From assembly GCA_964236465.1 (NCBI GenBank), contig CAXSBZ010000003.1, positions 1 to 64,000 on the forward strand: DNA of 64,000 bases, read 5' to 3'. Made by a program: the position numbers and the translations under genes. Each line of letters starts with the position of its first letter. Positions within the stretch are counted from its first letter, which is position 1. Under the pieces are notes generated by a model. The model searched no databases. It was not told the DNA's origin and saw only the letters and a program-made list of their open reading frames with translations. Positions 33,129 to 41,658 of this stretch are shown one piece after another. The DNA comes from Mucilaginibacter_A sp964236465. Lineage in GTDB: Bacteria > Bacteroidota > Bacteroidia > Sphingobacteriales > Sphingobacteriaceae.

Positions 33129-35753
33129 ATGAAAATTGAAAAGATTCAAATCCTGAAAGGGCCAAATATCTGGAGCACTTACCGGAAAAAGCTGATACAA
33201 ATGCGCCTGGATTTGGAAGAACTGGAGGAGCAGCCAACCAATAAAATTGAAGGTTTTTATGAACGGTTAGAACAGTTGATACCTTCTTTGCACGCGCACC
33301 GTTGCTCGCCGGGCGTGCCGGGCGGTTTTTTTATCCGGGTAAAAGAAGGCACCTGGATGGGCCACGTAATTGAACATATCGCGCTGGAAATCCAAACATT
33401 GGCCGGGATGAATACCGGATATGGCCGTACCCGCGAGACTAAAGAAAAAGGTGTTTACAACGTGGTTTTTAATTATGAGGAAGAAAAAGTAGGTGTATAT
33501 GCTGCGGAAGCGGCGGTTAAAATTGCTGAGGCACTGATCAACAGTTTGCCTTATGATTTGCAGGAAGATATCCGTCAGCTTAAAAAAATCCGCGAGCAAA
33601 CACGTTTGGGCCCAAGTACAGGTTCGTTGGTAGAGGAAGCAATTGCGCGTGATATTCCCTGGATTCGGTTAAACAATCAATCGTTGGTGCAATTAGGCTA
33701 CGGCAAAAACCAGATGCGTATCCGCGCCACCATGACGGAACGCACCAGCAGCATTGCCGTAGATTTGGCCAGCAACAAAGAAGAAACCAAAAGATTGTTG
33801 GAAGAGCAAGCCATTCCGGTAGCAAAAGGTATCACTATTACTTCTGCAGACGGTGTGCACGAAGCGATCCGAAAAGTTGGTTTTCCGGTGGTTTTCAAGC
33901 CTTTGGATGGCAATCATGGCCGTGGCGCAACCATCAATGTAAAAACTGAACAGGAAGCTTTGGATGCTTTTGAACACGCTGCTCTGGTTTCGCGGCGGGT
34001 AATTGTAGAACGTTTTATTACCGGTTATGATTTCCGGATTTTGGTAGTCGATCATAAAATGGTTGCTGCGGCTTTGCGCGTTCCGGCCAATGTAATAGGT
34101 GACGGAAAATCCAATATCAACCAGCTGATCGACGTAACCAACAGTGATCCGCGGCGTGGTTACGGCCATGAAAAAGTGCTTACGGAAATCATCATCGACC
34201 GCGATCTGTTAGATTTATTGCATAAAAAAAGCTATACCTTAGAAAGTGTTCCGGCAGCAGGCGAACAGGTTTTCCTGAAATCTACAGCAAACCTCAGCAC
34301 CGGCGGAACTTCGGTGGATGTAACCGATATGGTGCATCCGCAGAATGTTTTTTTCTGCGAACGCATTTCCCGGATCATTGGCCTTGATATTTGCGGGATC
34401 GATATTATGGCAGAAAACCTGACCGAACCTTTAACCGAAAATGGCGGCGTGGTTTTAGAAGTTAATGCGGCACCAGGTTTCCGGATGCACCTGGCACCAA
34501 GCGAAGGTTTGCCGCGCAATGTGGCCGCTTCCGTGATTGAAATGTTGTATCCGTATGGCAAATCAGCACGGATTCCAATCATTTCCATTACCGGAACTAA
34601 CGGAAAAACCACGACTACACGATTGATCGCCCACATCGTCAAAAACAATGGTTACCGTGTTGGTTTTACCACTTCTGATGGGATTTATGTGCAAAACACC
34701 TTGATGGTAAAAGGTGATACGACCGGCCCGTACAGCGCAGAATTTATTTTGAAAGACCCAACCGTGGAATTTGCCGTGCTGGAAACGGCCCGCGGCGGCA
34801 TCCTGCGTTCGGGTTTAGGCTTTGCGCAATGCGATATTGGCGTGGTTACGAATATTCAGGAAGATCATTTGGGCTTGAACGATATCCACACGTTGGATGA
34901 TTTAACACGGGTAAAAGAAGTAGTGATCAATTCTGTTAAAAAATCCGGCTGGGCGGTCATAAATGCGGATAACGATTATTGCGTTCAAATTGGTAAAAGA
35001 GCCGGTTGCAACGTAGTTTATTTCAGCATGGATGAAAATAATCCGGTGATTGTGAAACATTGCAGTCTGGGAAATATTGCCTGTGTTTACGAGAATGGAT
35101 ACATCACCATCAAAAAAGGTGATTGGAAAATTAGGGTGCAAAAAGCAGCACAAATTCCGCTAACTTTTGGTGGCACGGTTGGTTTCATGATCCAGAATGT
35201 GCTAGCGGCAACATTAGCCAGTTTTGTTTGGGGTTTCCGCACGGAAAATATCAAAACTTCATTGGAAACTTTTATTCCTTCGGTAGCGCAAACGCCGGGA
35301 CGAATGAATATTTTCGACTTTAAAGATTTTAAAATTATGGTTGATTTTGCCCATAATCCGGATGGTTTTAACGGCATCAAACAGTATCTGAAAACGATAG
35401 ATTCTCCGCAAAAAATTGGTTTAATAGCCGGGACCGGAGACCGTCGCGATGAAGATATCCGTGAAATTGGCAAACTCGCTGCCGAAATGTTCGATCATGT
35501 TATCCTCCGCCAGGAAAACCATTTGCGCGGCCGCAACAAGCAAGAGCTTTTGGATTTGATGGAACAGGGCTTTTTATCAGCCGGACTAAACACAACTTAT
35601 GAAATTGCCGATAGCGAGATGGATGTATTTCGGCAGGCCATCCGCATGGCCAAACCAGGTGCCCTAATTGTTGCTTTGAGTGATGTAGTGGACAACGCTA
35701 TTGATGTGGTACAGAAATTCCAGGAAAAAGAAAGAGCGGGAGAAGTTATTTAA
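33129..35753 (+). CDS. cphA: Cyanophycin synthetase
   Basis: 874-residue enzyme that polymerises Asp and Arg into the storage polymer cyanophycin using ATP. Domains in order: N-terminal CphA domain (1-160, with CSPGVPGGFFIRVKEGTWMGHVIEH), ATP-grasp domain (about 220-475; FPVVFKPLDGNHGRGATINV, VVLEVNAAPGFRMH) that adds the Asp backbone, and a Mur-ligase-like domain (P-loop GTNGKTTT at 489-496) that adds Arg side chains. Length matches the family. It is divergent from the degradative genes, so one locus encodes synthesis and breakdown. A copy of the dispersed word (33101-33110) sits in the 158-base promoter gap. Confidence 0.95.
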   Translation: MKIEKIQILKGPNIWSTYRKKLIQMRLDLEELEEQPTNKIEGFYERLEQLIPSLHAHRCSPGVPGGFFIRVKEGTWMGHVIEHIALEIQTLAGMNTGYGRTRETKEKGVYNVVFNYEEEKVGVYAAEAAVKIAEALINSLPYDLQEDIRQLKKIREQTRLGPSTGSLVEEAIARDIPWIRLNNQSLVQLGYGKNQMRIRATMTERTSSIAVDLASNKEETKRLLEEQAIPVAKGITITSADGVHEAIRKVGFPVVFKPLDGNHGRGATINVKTEQEALDAFEHAALVSRRVIVERFITGYDFRILVVDHKMVAAALRVPANVIGDGKSNINQLIDVTNSDPRRGYGHEKVLTEIIIDRDLLDLLHKKSYTLESVPAAGEQVFLKSTANLSTGGTSVDVTDMVHPQNVFFCERISRIIGLDICGIDIMAENLTEPLTENGGVVLEVNAAPGFRMHLAPSEGLPRNVAASVIEMLYPYGKSARIPIISITGTNGKTTTTRLIAHIVKNNGYRVGFTTSDGIYVQNTLMVKGDTTGPYSAEFILKDPTVEFAVLETARGGILRSGLGFAQCDIGVVTNIQEDHLGLNDIHTLDDLTRVKEVVINSVKKSGWAVINADNDYCVQIGKRAGCNVVYFSMDENNPVIVKHCSLGNIACVYENGYITIKKGDWKIRVQKAAQIPLTFGGTVGFMIQNVLAATLASFVWGFRTENIKTSLETFIPSVAQTPGRMNIFDFKDFKIMVDFAHNPDGFNGIKQYLKTIDSPQKIGLIAGTGDRRDEDIREIGKLAAEMFDHVILRQENHLRGRNKQELLDLMEQGFLSAGLNTTYEIADSEMDVFRQAIRMAKPGALIVALSDVVDNAIDVVQKFQEKERAGEVI

Positions 35754-36378
35754 GCTTCCGCCGACTTAAATATTCGTGCCATAAAAGCATGGTTGCGATG
35801 GTGCGAAAAGGTTTCCAGGCTTCTGTAATTTGCAGGAGCTTTTCTTTTGGTGTGTCTTTCGGCAAGTTTTTTATTTTTTTGACTGCATTGACGGCGGCCA
35901 GATCTCCAACGGGAAAAATATCGGTTCGATGCAAAATAAACATGAGGTAAATGTCTGTTGTCCAGTTGCCTATGCCTTTTATCGAAGTTAGTTTTTGACG
36001 GATTTCCTCATCCGGCAAAACTTTTAATGCTTGAAGATTAAGGTTTTCGTTTAAAATATTTCGGGCTAAATCCCGGGCATAAATAGTTTTTTGCCTGCTA
36101 AAATAACAGGCTTTCAATTCTTCATCATTTAAAAGCAACAGGTTTTCTGCGGAAACAATTTCCAGTTTTTCTTTTAGTTTTTGCAAAGCCGAAAGCGCAG
36201 AAGCCACCGAAACTTGCTGTTCTAAAATGATATGAACAAGCGATTCAAAAGTATTTGGCCGGCTCCAAAATGGCGGATAACCGGATGCCGAAATTATAGT
36301 GCTAAAAGAAGCATCATTCGCGGCCAGCTGATCGCAAAGTTGATGAAAATTTTGTTGGGTAAAAACAGTAATCACCAT
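35746..36378 (-). CDS. DNA-3-methyladenine glycosylase, HhH-GPD (AlkA-like)
   Basis: 210-residue base-excision repair glycosylase. The helix-hairpin-helix reads TSIKGIGNWTTDIYLMFIL and the catalytic Asp is in FPVGDLAAVNAVK. LVHIILEQQVSVASALSALQKL is the conserved N-terminal helix pair. It removes alkylated purines. Its 3' end overlaps the convergent cyanophycin synthetase by eight bases, and it lies four bases beyond the flippase gene, so the two minus-strand genes may be co-transcribed. It carries one A-type and one B-type word (36303-36312, 36360-36369) near its start. Confidence 0.9.
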   Translation of the reverse strand: MVITVFTQQNFHQLCDQLAANDASFSTIISASGYPPFWSRPNTFESLVHIILEQQVSVASALSALQKLKEKLEIVSAENLLLLNDEELKACYFSRQKTIYARDLARNILNENLNLQALKVLPDEEIRQKLTSIKGIGNWTTDIYLMFILHRTDIFPVGDLAAVNAVKKIKNLPKDTPKEKLLQITEAWKPFRTIATMLLWHEYLSRRKLK

Positions 36379-36381
36379 AAA

Positions 36382-37863
36382 TTATTTGTTAGAAAATTTG
36401 GATAAATAACTTTGGATAAAGAGGTTAATATCTTCAGAAAGTTTTAAAAAGTAAACATTCAAACCAAAAAAAACAGTGATAAAAACAGTACGGATCATCG
36501 TATCAAAAATAAAGTTTTGCTGTGTTGGGATGAGTTTATCACAAATAAAATAGCCCAAAGCTGCAAGTAATAAAGCATACAAAGATTTGATGGTGAAAGG
36601 CTGCATTTTGTAAACGATCAGAATAAAAATATACCGAAACGAATTGAAAATCAATAAAGTACAAGCTGCGGCAATGGCTGCGCCGGTGATGCCGTAAAGC
36701 GGAATCAAAAGTAGATTCAGGCCGATGGTGATGCCGATCAGCCCCAGATTGAAAAAAGAATCGTACTTAAAATGCCGCGAACTGGTGAGGATCACACCAT
36801 TTACGCCGGTTGCAGAATCTATCACGTAACCTAATCCGATGAAGAAAATCACATATTTTCCGGCAGCATAAGCAGGAGGCAAAACTTTAAAAATATTATC
36901 CACATTAACCCAAACCAGCAGGAAAATAAACAGCGCGGCAATGAGTTGGTTGATGCAGCTTTTGCGGTAGATATTCCTGATATTTTGCAGATCATTATTT
37001 TTCCAGGATTCGGAAATAATGGTGTAGGCAATGCTGTAAAGTGAACGTGCCGGAAGCGTAATGACGATGCCAAAGTAAACAGCAATGCTGTAAATCCCGG
37101 TTTCGCCCAGACCAAATTTTTCATTGATCATGTATTTATCCACGCTCTCGATAATGATCGGTGCAGAACCTGTTAGGATGGCGAAAAAGCAAATGCTAAG
37201 CAGTTTTCGGCCAATATCTTTGTTGATAAAAGCGAAGTCTGTTTTCAGCGAAAAGTTCTTTTCAGCAATCAACCTCCGCATCATCAAAAATGTGGGTAAT
37301 GTATTGGCAATCAACCATAAAACCATAAAATTACCAAAGCTGATCCACTTGAAAAACAGTATTAAAATCACCAATAAAATAAAAAAACGCTTGGTAAATT
37401 CGCGCAAAACCCGCCCGCTGATCGTGTCGTAAAGCATCCGCGCGTAGAGATCGAACACGTTGAAAAACAGTGTAAAAAAAGTAAGCGGCACCAAGTACCA
37501 GAAATACTGGTTGAACAAATTGCTTTTCTGCGATTTGGCACCCATCAGCTGATCTTTTAAAACAAAAGCCAGCAACGTGAAAAGTATAAAACCGGCCAAA
37601 GAAACCAAACAAGCTAAAGCGAGATAACCGTGATGGTTTTTTTCATTGTTGCGGAAATAGGGAAAATATCGCGCTGTTCCATTAAAACCCAAAATGGCAA
37701 ACTGCGAAAAAAGCAGCGAGTAAGGCGTTAAGATATTTATCAGTCCAACTTGCTCTGTACTAAGTGATTGAGGCTGAAAATAATAGATTGTAACAAAACC
37801 AAGTGCCACACCGAGATAAGAATATAAAGTGCCTTTTATGGTTTGCTGCTGTATAATGCCCAT
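36382..37863 (-). CDS. Polysaccharide flippase / oligosaccharide transporter
   Basis: About 493-residue membrane protein with 12-14 hydrophobic helices, of the MATE/MOP flippase superfamily (Wzx-like) that moves lipid-linked glycans across the inner membrane. The start chosen is the ATG at 37863 (MGIIQQQTIKGTLYSYLGVALGF). An upstream ATG at 37932 would overlap the divergent gene's promoter. Features include ATGVNGVILTSSRHFKYDSFFNLGLIGI and LYGITGAAIAAACTLLIFN, typical of the family. Divergent glycosyltransferase genes start 63 bases away, consistent with a surface-glycan locus. Confidence 0.88.
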   Translation of the reverse strand: MGIIQQQTIKGTLYSYLGVALGFVTIYYFQPQSLSTEQVGLINILTPYSLLFSQFAILGFNGTARYFPYFRNNEKNHHGYLALACLVSLAGFILFTLLAFVLKDQLMGAKSQKSNLFNQYFWYLVPLTFFTLFFNVFDLYARMLYDTISGRVLREFTKRFFILLVILILFFKWISFGNFMVLWLIANTLPTFLMMRRLIAEKNFSLKTDFAFINKDIGRKLLSICFFAILTGSAPIIIESVDKYMINEKFGLGETGIYSIAVYFGIVITLPARSLYSIAYTIISESWKNNDLQNIRNIYRKSCINQLIAALFIFLLVWVNVDNIFKVLPPAYAAGKYVIFFIGLGYVIDSATGVNGVILTSSRHFKYDSFFNLGLIGITIGLNLLLIPLYGITGAAIAAACTLLIFNSFRYIFILIVYKMQPFTIKSLYALLLAALGYFICDKLIPTQQNFIFDTMIRTVFITVFFGLNVYFLKLSEDINLFIQSYLSKFSNK

Positions 37864-37908
37864 CGAGGATTGCCGGATATTTGCGTGGCTGATGCTGTTT
37901 TTATATGC

Positions 37909-37916
37909 TATTTTTG
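37909..37916 (+). promoter_or_regulatory. Candidate -7 box (TAnnTTTG) for glycosyltransferase gene
   Basis: TATTTTTG matches the Bacteroidota -7 consensus and lies ten bases before the preferred ATG at 37926. A TTTG 25 bases upstream (37880-37883) is a little too far for a standard -33 element. A B-type copy of the dispersed word (37894-37903) lies between them. Confidence 0.45.
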
Positions 37917-37925
37917 AACGATCAG

Positions 37926-38936
37926 ATGGCAAATATAAAATATAAAGTCTGCGTGCTTACAGTAACTTACGGAAATCGTTGGCTCTTTTTGCAGCAGGTG
38001 TTGCAACGAGTTTTAAGTTTTGCAGAAGTGGTGCAGGTGGTTGTCGTCAATAACGCCTCTGATTATTCGGTGCTAAAAGAAGCATCAGCTTTAGGCGATG
38101 ACCAGTTGCAAGTAATTGATAATGAAGAAAATAAAGGTTCTGCCGGCGGCTACAAACAAGGTATCGAGTTTGTGCACCGTTTTGTTGCTGCGGATTTCGT
38201 TTGGTTATTGGATGATGATAATCTGCCCGATGAAAACGCTTTAAAAATTCTACTCGAAAACTGGGATAAAACTCCTGGAGGAAACGATGAAAAAGCATTG
38301 TTTTGTTTGCGCGCCGACCGGAAACCACACCTCAGGATTGCACAAGGCGAAAACCCTTTCCGCTATTACTTGGTGCCAGATAACTTTTTGGGTTTCAGTG
38401 TGATGCGTGTTTTTTATAACCGGTTTTTAAAGTTGAAAGATCATTTTGCGGGAGAAAAACCATTCAAAAACCAAGTCAAAATCCCGTACGTGCCTTATGG
38501 CGGTTTGCTGCTGCATCAGGAAATGATTGCTAAAATTGGTTATCCGAACGAAGCTTTTTTTTTGTACGTAGATGATTCGGAATATTCGTACCGGATCACT
38601 CAAAAAGGCGGCAACATCTGGCTGGTTCCGGAAAGTAAAATTGTAGATATTGATCAATCGCAGGGCATCAATTACCACAAAAAAATATTTGCTTCGGCTT
38701 TGCTGGATGGGTGGAATTTCCGCATTTATTATCATGTGCGCAACCGGCTGTTTTTTTATTCGCCGATCACCATAAAAAACCGTTGGCTTTTTGATCTTAA
38801 TAAATGGCTTTTTTTAAGCGGATTGAAAGTAATTAGCATCCTCAGCAAAAAGCAAAATGAATACAAAAAGCTGCTTGTAGCCGTTGAGGATGGTTTAACC
38901 GGAGACTTAGGCCGGGCTGATCCGTCAAAATTTTAA
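37926..38936 (+). CDS. Glycosyltransferase family 2 protein
   Basis: 336 residues from the ATG at 37926 (MANIKYKVCVLTVTYGNRW); an earlier ATG at 37905 falls inside the promoter region. GT-A fold: nucleotide-sugar binding NNASDYSVLKEAS, the metal-binding DDDN in VWLLDDDNLPDENAL, and the acceptor-side EYSYRITQKGGNIWLVPES. The pattern resembles galactofuranosyl/rhamnosyl transferases, but the sugar cannot be told. It opens a plus-strand set with a methyltransferase and a second glycosyltransferase. It contains a copy of the dispersed word (38074-38083). Confidence 0.9.
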   Translation: MANIKYKVCVLTVTYGNRWLFLQQVLQRVLSFAEVVQVVVVNNASDYSVLKEASALGDDQLQVIDNEENKGSAGGYKQGIEFVHRFVAADFVWLLDDDNLPDENALKILLENWDKTPGGNDEKALFCLRADRKPHLRIAQGENPFRYYLVPDNFLGFSVMRVFYNRFLKLKDHFAGEKPFKNQVKIPYVPYGGLLLHQEMIAKIGYPNEAFFLYVDDSEYSYRITQKGGNIWLVPESKIVDIDQSQGINYHKKIFASALLDGWNFRIYYHVRNRLFFYSPITIKNRWLFDLNKWLFLSGLKVISILSKKQNEYKKLLVAVEDGLTGDLGRADPSKF

Positions 38937-38984
38937 TACTGTTTTTATCAACCTAAAATTGGAATAAGCTATTTTAGCAGGCTT

Positions 38985-39755
38985 ATGGCACAAAATTCAA
39001 CATCCGGCATCATTGATGCGTATAGCAATTTTTACGAAAACCACGACGAAGCCTGGCGCATGTTAGGTGCCAAATACAAGGCGCAAAATATTATGGATGT
39101 ATGCCGGGGAAAAGCTTTTGTTAAAGTTTTAGAAGTAGGAGCAGGCGACGGCAGTATTTTATATTATTTTGACCAGCAGGACTTTGCGAAAGATTTGTAT
39201 GCAATTGAGATTTCTGAAAGTGGCGTTGAACATATCAAAAGCCGCAATTTAAAGTCGATAAAAGAAGTACAGCTATTTGATGGTTATCATATTCCTTATG
39301 CGGACCAGGAATTTGATCTGGTGATTTTGGCGCATGTTTTGGAGCACGTAGAATACGAACGAACGCTGCTGCGCGAACTGAAACGGGTGGCCAGATTTCA
39401 GGTGGTTGAAGTGCCGCGCGATTATCGTTTTGGGGTAGATCAGCGCATCAAACACTTTCTGGCTTACGGCCACATCAACGTTTATACGCCGAGTTCGCTG
39501 CGGTATTTGCTGCGCTCAGAAAGTTTCAAAATCCTGGCTGACAAGACTTCGATGATCCAACCGGAAGTAACGCGTTTTAATACTTTTATCAACCAAAAAA
39601 AGCCTAAAAGCTTTTTGAAAAACCTGAGAATTACGGTTGAATATCAGCTTAAAACAATTTTAAACCAGTTGCTTGGAAAAAAATTTAAGGAAAAATCAGC
39701 CAGTGCTTACACCATCTTGTGCAGTTCTTCGGATGAGAAAACACATATTTTTTGA
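38985..39755 (+). CDS. Class I SAM-dependent methyltransferase
   Basis: 256-residue methyltransferase. SAM-binding motif I is VLEVGAGDGSILYYF (residues about 44-58), motif II around the acidic end of strand 2 (YAIEISE), and the post-motif block FDLVILAHVLEHVEYERTLLRELKRVA is typical of Methyltransf_11. Flanked by glycosyltransferases, it probably methylates a sugar or a glycan end in a surface polysaccharide. Substrate unknown. The gene starts 48 bases after the first glycosyltransferase and ends 21 bases before the next, a gap that holds a copy of the dispersed word. Confidence 0.88.
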   Translation: MAQNSTSGIIDAYSNFYENHDEAWRMLGAKYKAQNIMDVCRGKAFVKVLEVGAGDGSILYYFDQQDFAKDLYAIEISESGVEHIKSRNLKSIKEVQLFDGYHIPYADQEFDLVILAHVLEHVEYERTLLRELKRVARFQVVEVPRDYRFGVDQRIKHFLAYGHINVYTPSSLRYLLRSESFKILADKTSMIQPEVTRFNTFINQKKPKSFLKNLRITVEYQLKTILNQLLGKKFKEKSASAYTILCSSSDEKTHIF

Positions 39756-39776
39756 GCTGTAAAAGAAGCAACCTTC

Positions 39777-40676
39777 ATGCAAAACCTGGCTCCGATTGCG
39801 CTATTTGTTTACAACCGTCCCGATCATACACGTCGGACAATCAGCTATTTAAAAAAAAACTTCCTGGCCGAAGATTCCCGTTTATTTATTTTTTCGGATG
39901 GTGCCAAAGATGCTTCTGATCAGCAAAAAGTAAATGAAGTACAGGCTTTGATCAAGCAAACAGAGGGCTTCAAATCTGTTAAAATTTTTGAAAATGCGAT
40001 TAACTACGGTTTGGCAAAGTCCATCATCAACGGCGTTTCGCTGCTGGTAAAAGAATATGGCAAAGTGATCGTTTTTGAGGATGACCTGCTCTCGTCGCCG
40101 TTTACGTTGCGCTATTTTAATGATGCTTTACAGCGTTATGTTGAGGATGAAAACGTGATGCATATCGGCGCATACATGTATCCGCTGATGGATAAAAACC
40201 TGCCGCAAACTTTTTTTTATCGCGCCGCAACCAGCTGGGGCTGGGCAACTTGGGACCGTGCCTGGAAAAATTTCAACCCGGATATCAACGATTTGATAAG
40301 CCAGTTTGACCGGCCAAAAATCAAAGCTTTTTCAATTGAAGGCACCATGAATTTTTGGAAGCAGATGAAGGAATTTAAATCCGGCAAAAACAATTCCTGG
40401 GCTATCCGCTGGTATGCTTCGATTTTTTTAAAAGGTGGCTTAACGCTGAACCCGGCCAGATCCTTGATCCAAAACATTGGCCACGATGGCAGCGGCGTGC
40501 ATTCCAACAAAGAGGCTATTTATCAGGTGCATGTGTCGCAGCAGCCGGTTTTGGTTTTTCCTGCAGAGATCATAGAAAACGTGGAAGCTTACGCAGCGAT
40601 CAAGGATTTTTTGCGCAACCGAAAAGGCAATTTATGGGCACGGATCAAACGTTTTATCACCAAAAAACTATCGTAA
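39777..40676 (+). CDS. Glycosyltransferase, GT-A type
   Basis: 299-residue transferase. The N-terminus IALFVYNRPDHTRRTISYLKKN and VIVFEDDLLSSPFTLRYFNDAL carry the binding and DxD-like metal motifs. SWGWATWDRAWKNFNPDI is the typical acceptor-side block of this glycosyltransferase group found in capsule and O-antigen loci. The product is unknown. The stop codon overlaps a copy of the dispersed word (40674-40683), and another copy lies seven bases before the start (39760-39769). Confidence 0.85.
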   Translation: MQNLAPIALFVYNRPDHTRRTISYLKKNFLAEDSRLFIFSDGAKDASDQQKVNEVQALIKQTEGFKSVKIFENAINYGLAKSIINGVSLLVKEYGKVIVFEDDLLSSPFTLRYFNDALQRYVEDENVMHIGAYMYPLMDKNLPQTFFYRAATSWGWATWDRAWKNFNPDINDLISQFDRPKIKAFSIEGTMNFWKQMKEFKSGKNNSWAIRWYASIFLKGGLTLNPARSLIQNIGHDGSGVHSNKEAIYQVHVSQQPVLVFPAEIIENVEAYAAIKDFLRNRKGNLWARIKRFITKKLS

Positions 40677-40688
40677 AAGAAGCATTGC

Positions 40689-41441
40689 CTAAGCAGGTTT
40701 TTTAGCAGAAAGCACAATGTAAGGCGAAAGCAGCTTGGTTTCTGCCGGAACGATACGGGTGAAAACTTTGCCCGCCAGCCAAATGGTTTTAGTCAGGATT
40801 TTTGCAGCCGCAGATTTTTCCTTTTCGTTTTCCAGCCACACAGAAAACTTGCCGTAATGGCTTAGTTCTATTTCCTGTAAATTCAGTTCCCGGCAAATAT
40901 TAAATAGCAGTTCCAACTCCATACTTTTTACATTGTGCTTGCTGTAATTTTCCGGGTCGAAATTCCGTTGCACCCAACCGTTCACGCCCAAAAAATTTGG
41001 CAGCGTGATAAACAAAGTTCCGCCGGGTTTCAGGAACGAAAGATGCCTGCGGATAATATCCTGCGTATCTTCAAAATGCTCGATCAAACCACAGGAAAGT
41101 ACCAGGTCATATTGTTTTAAAGCCTTATATTTGAACAGATCACCTTCAATCACTCCAATACTTTTCTCGCTTAAATCGTTGGCTGCCAGTACATCCACCA
41201 AAATTCCGGTATGCACATAAAAATCAAAAAGTGTAGTTTCCAGTTTTTCGTATTTATTGAGGTAGATGGCGTAATAGCCCGGAAACCCGCCCAGTTCGAT
41301 GGCCGTTTTGATGTTGTTTTTTTTGATCAGTTTCCGCAGGATCCGATAAAAAGTATAATTGGGTTTAATGGCAACGGCGAGGTCTTTTTTAGATTCCCAA
41401 TACTTTTTCCAGAAGGTTCTATCGGTGAGTTGGTTGCCCAT
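40689..41441 (-). CDS. SAM-dependent methyltransferase
   Basis: 250-residue class I methyltransferase: motif I AIELGGFPGYYAIYL, motif II ETTLFDFYVHTGILVDVL, and YDLVLSCGLIEHFEDTQDIIRRHLSFLKPGGTLFITLPN. It is convergent with the preceding glycosyltransferase, 12 bases apart. The 217-base gap beyond its start, up to the alpha/beta hydrolase, holds no gene that I can identify. Probably part of the glycan locus, with unknown substrate. Confidence 0.86.
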   Translation of the reverse strand: MGNQLTDRTFWKKYWESKKDLAVAIKPNYTFYRILRKLIKKNNIKTAIELGGFPGYYAIYLNKYEKLETTLFDFYVHTGILVDVLAANDLSEKSIGVIEGDLFKYKALKQYDLVLSCGLIEHFEDTQDIIRRHLSFLKPGGTLFITLPNFLGVNGWVQRNFDPENYSKHNVKSMELELLFNICRELNLQEIELSHYGKFSVWLENEKEKSAAAKILTKTIWLAGKVFTRIVPAETKLLSPYIVLSAKKPA

Positions 41442-41658
41442 TTTGATGCAAAGTAAAGAAAAAATAGAGATTTTTGTAAAGTAGAATTATAAGAACAGCT
41501 AAATTTTATGCAAGAATAATTACCTTTTTATGAATGGTTGGGTATCGAGGGTGGATACTAACCCTACGCTATGTAACTGGATTTAGAAAAGTAGTATTAA
41601 GAGGTTATTTTATCCTGGTTTTATAAAAGTTTGAAGTAATTCACGAAAGATTATCTTG

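Noticed and set aside
41442..41658. Small gene in the 217-base gap
   Set aside because: No open frame with plausible start and codon use; the GGTTGGGTATC / GATACTAACCC partial symmetry is too imperfect to call.
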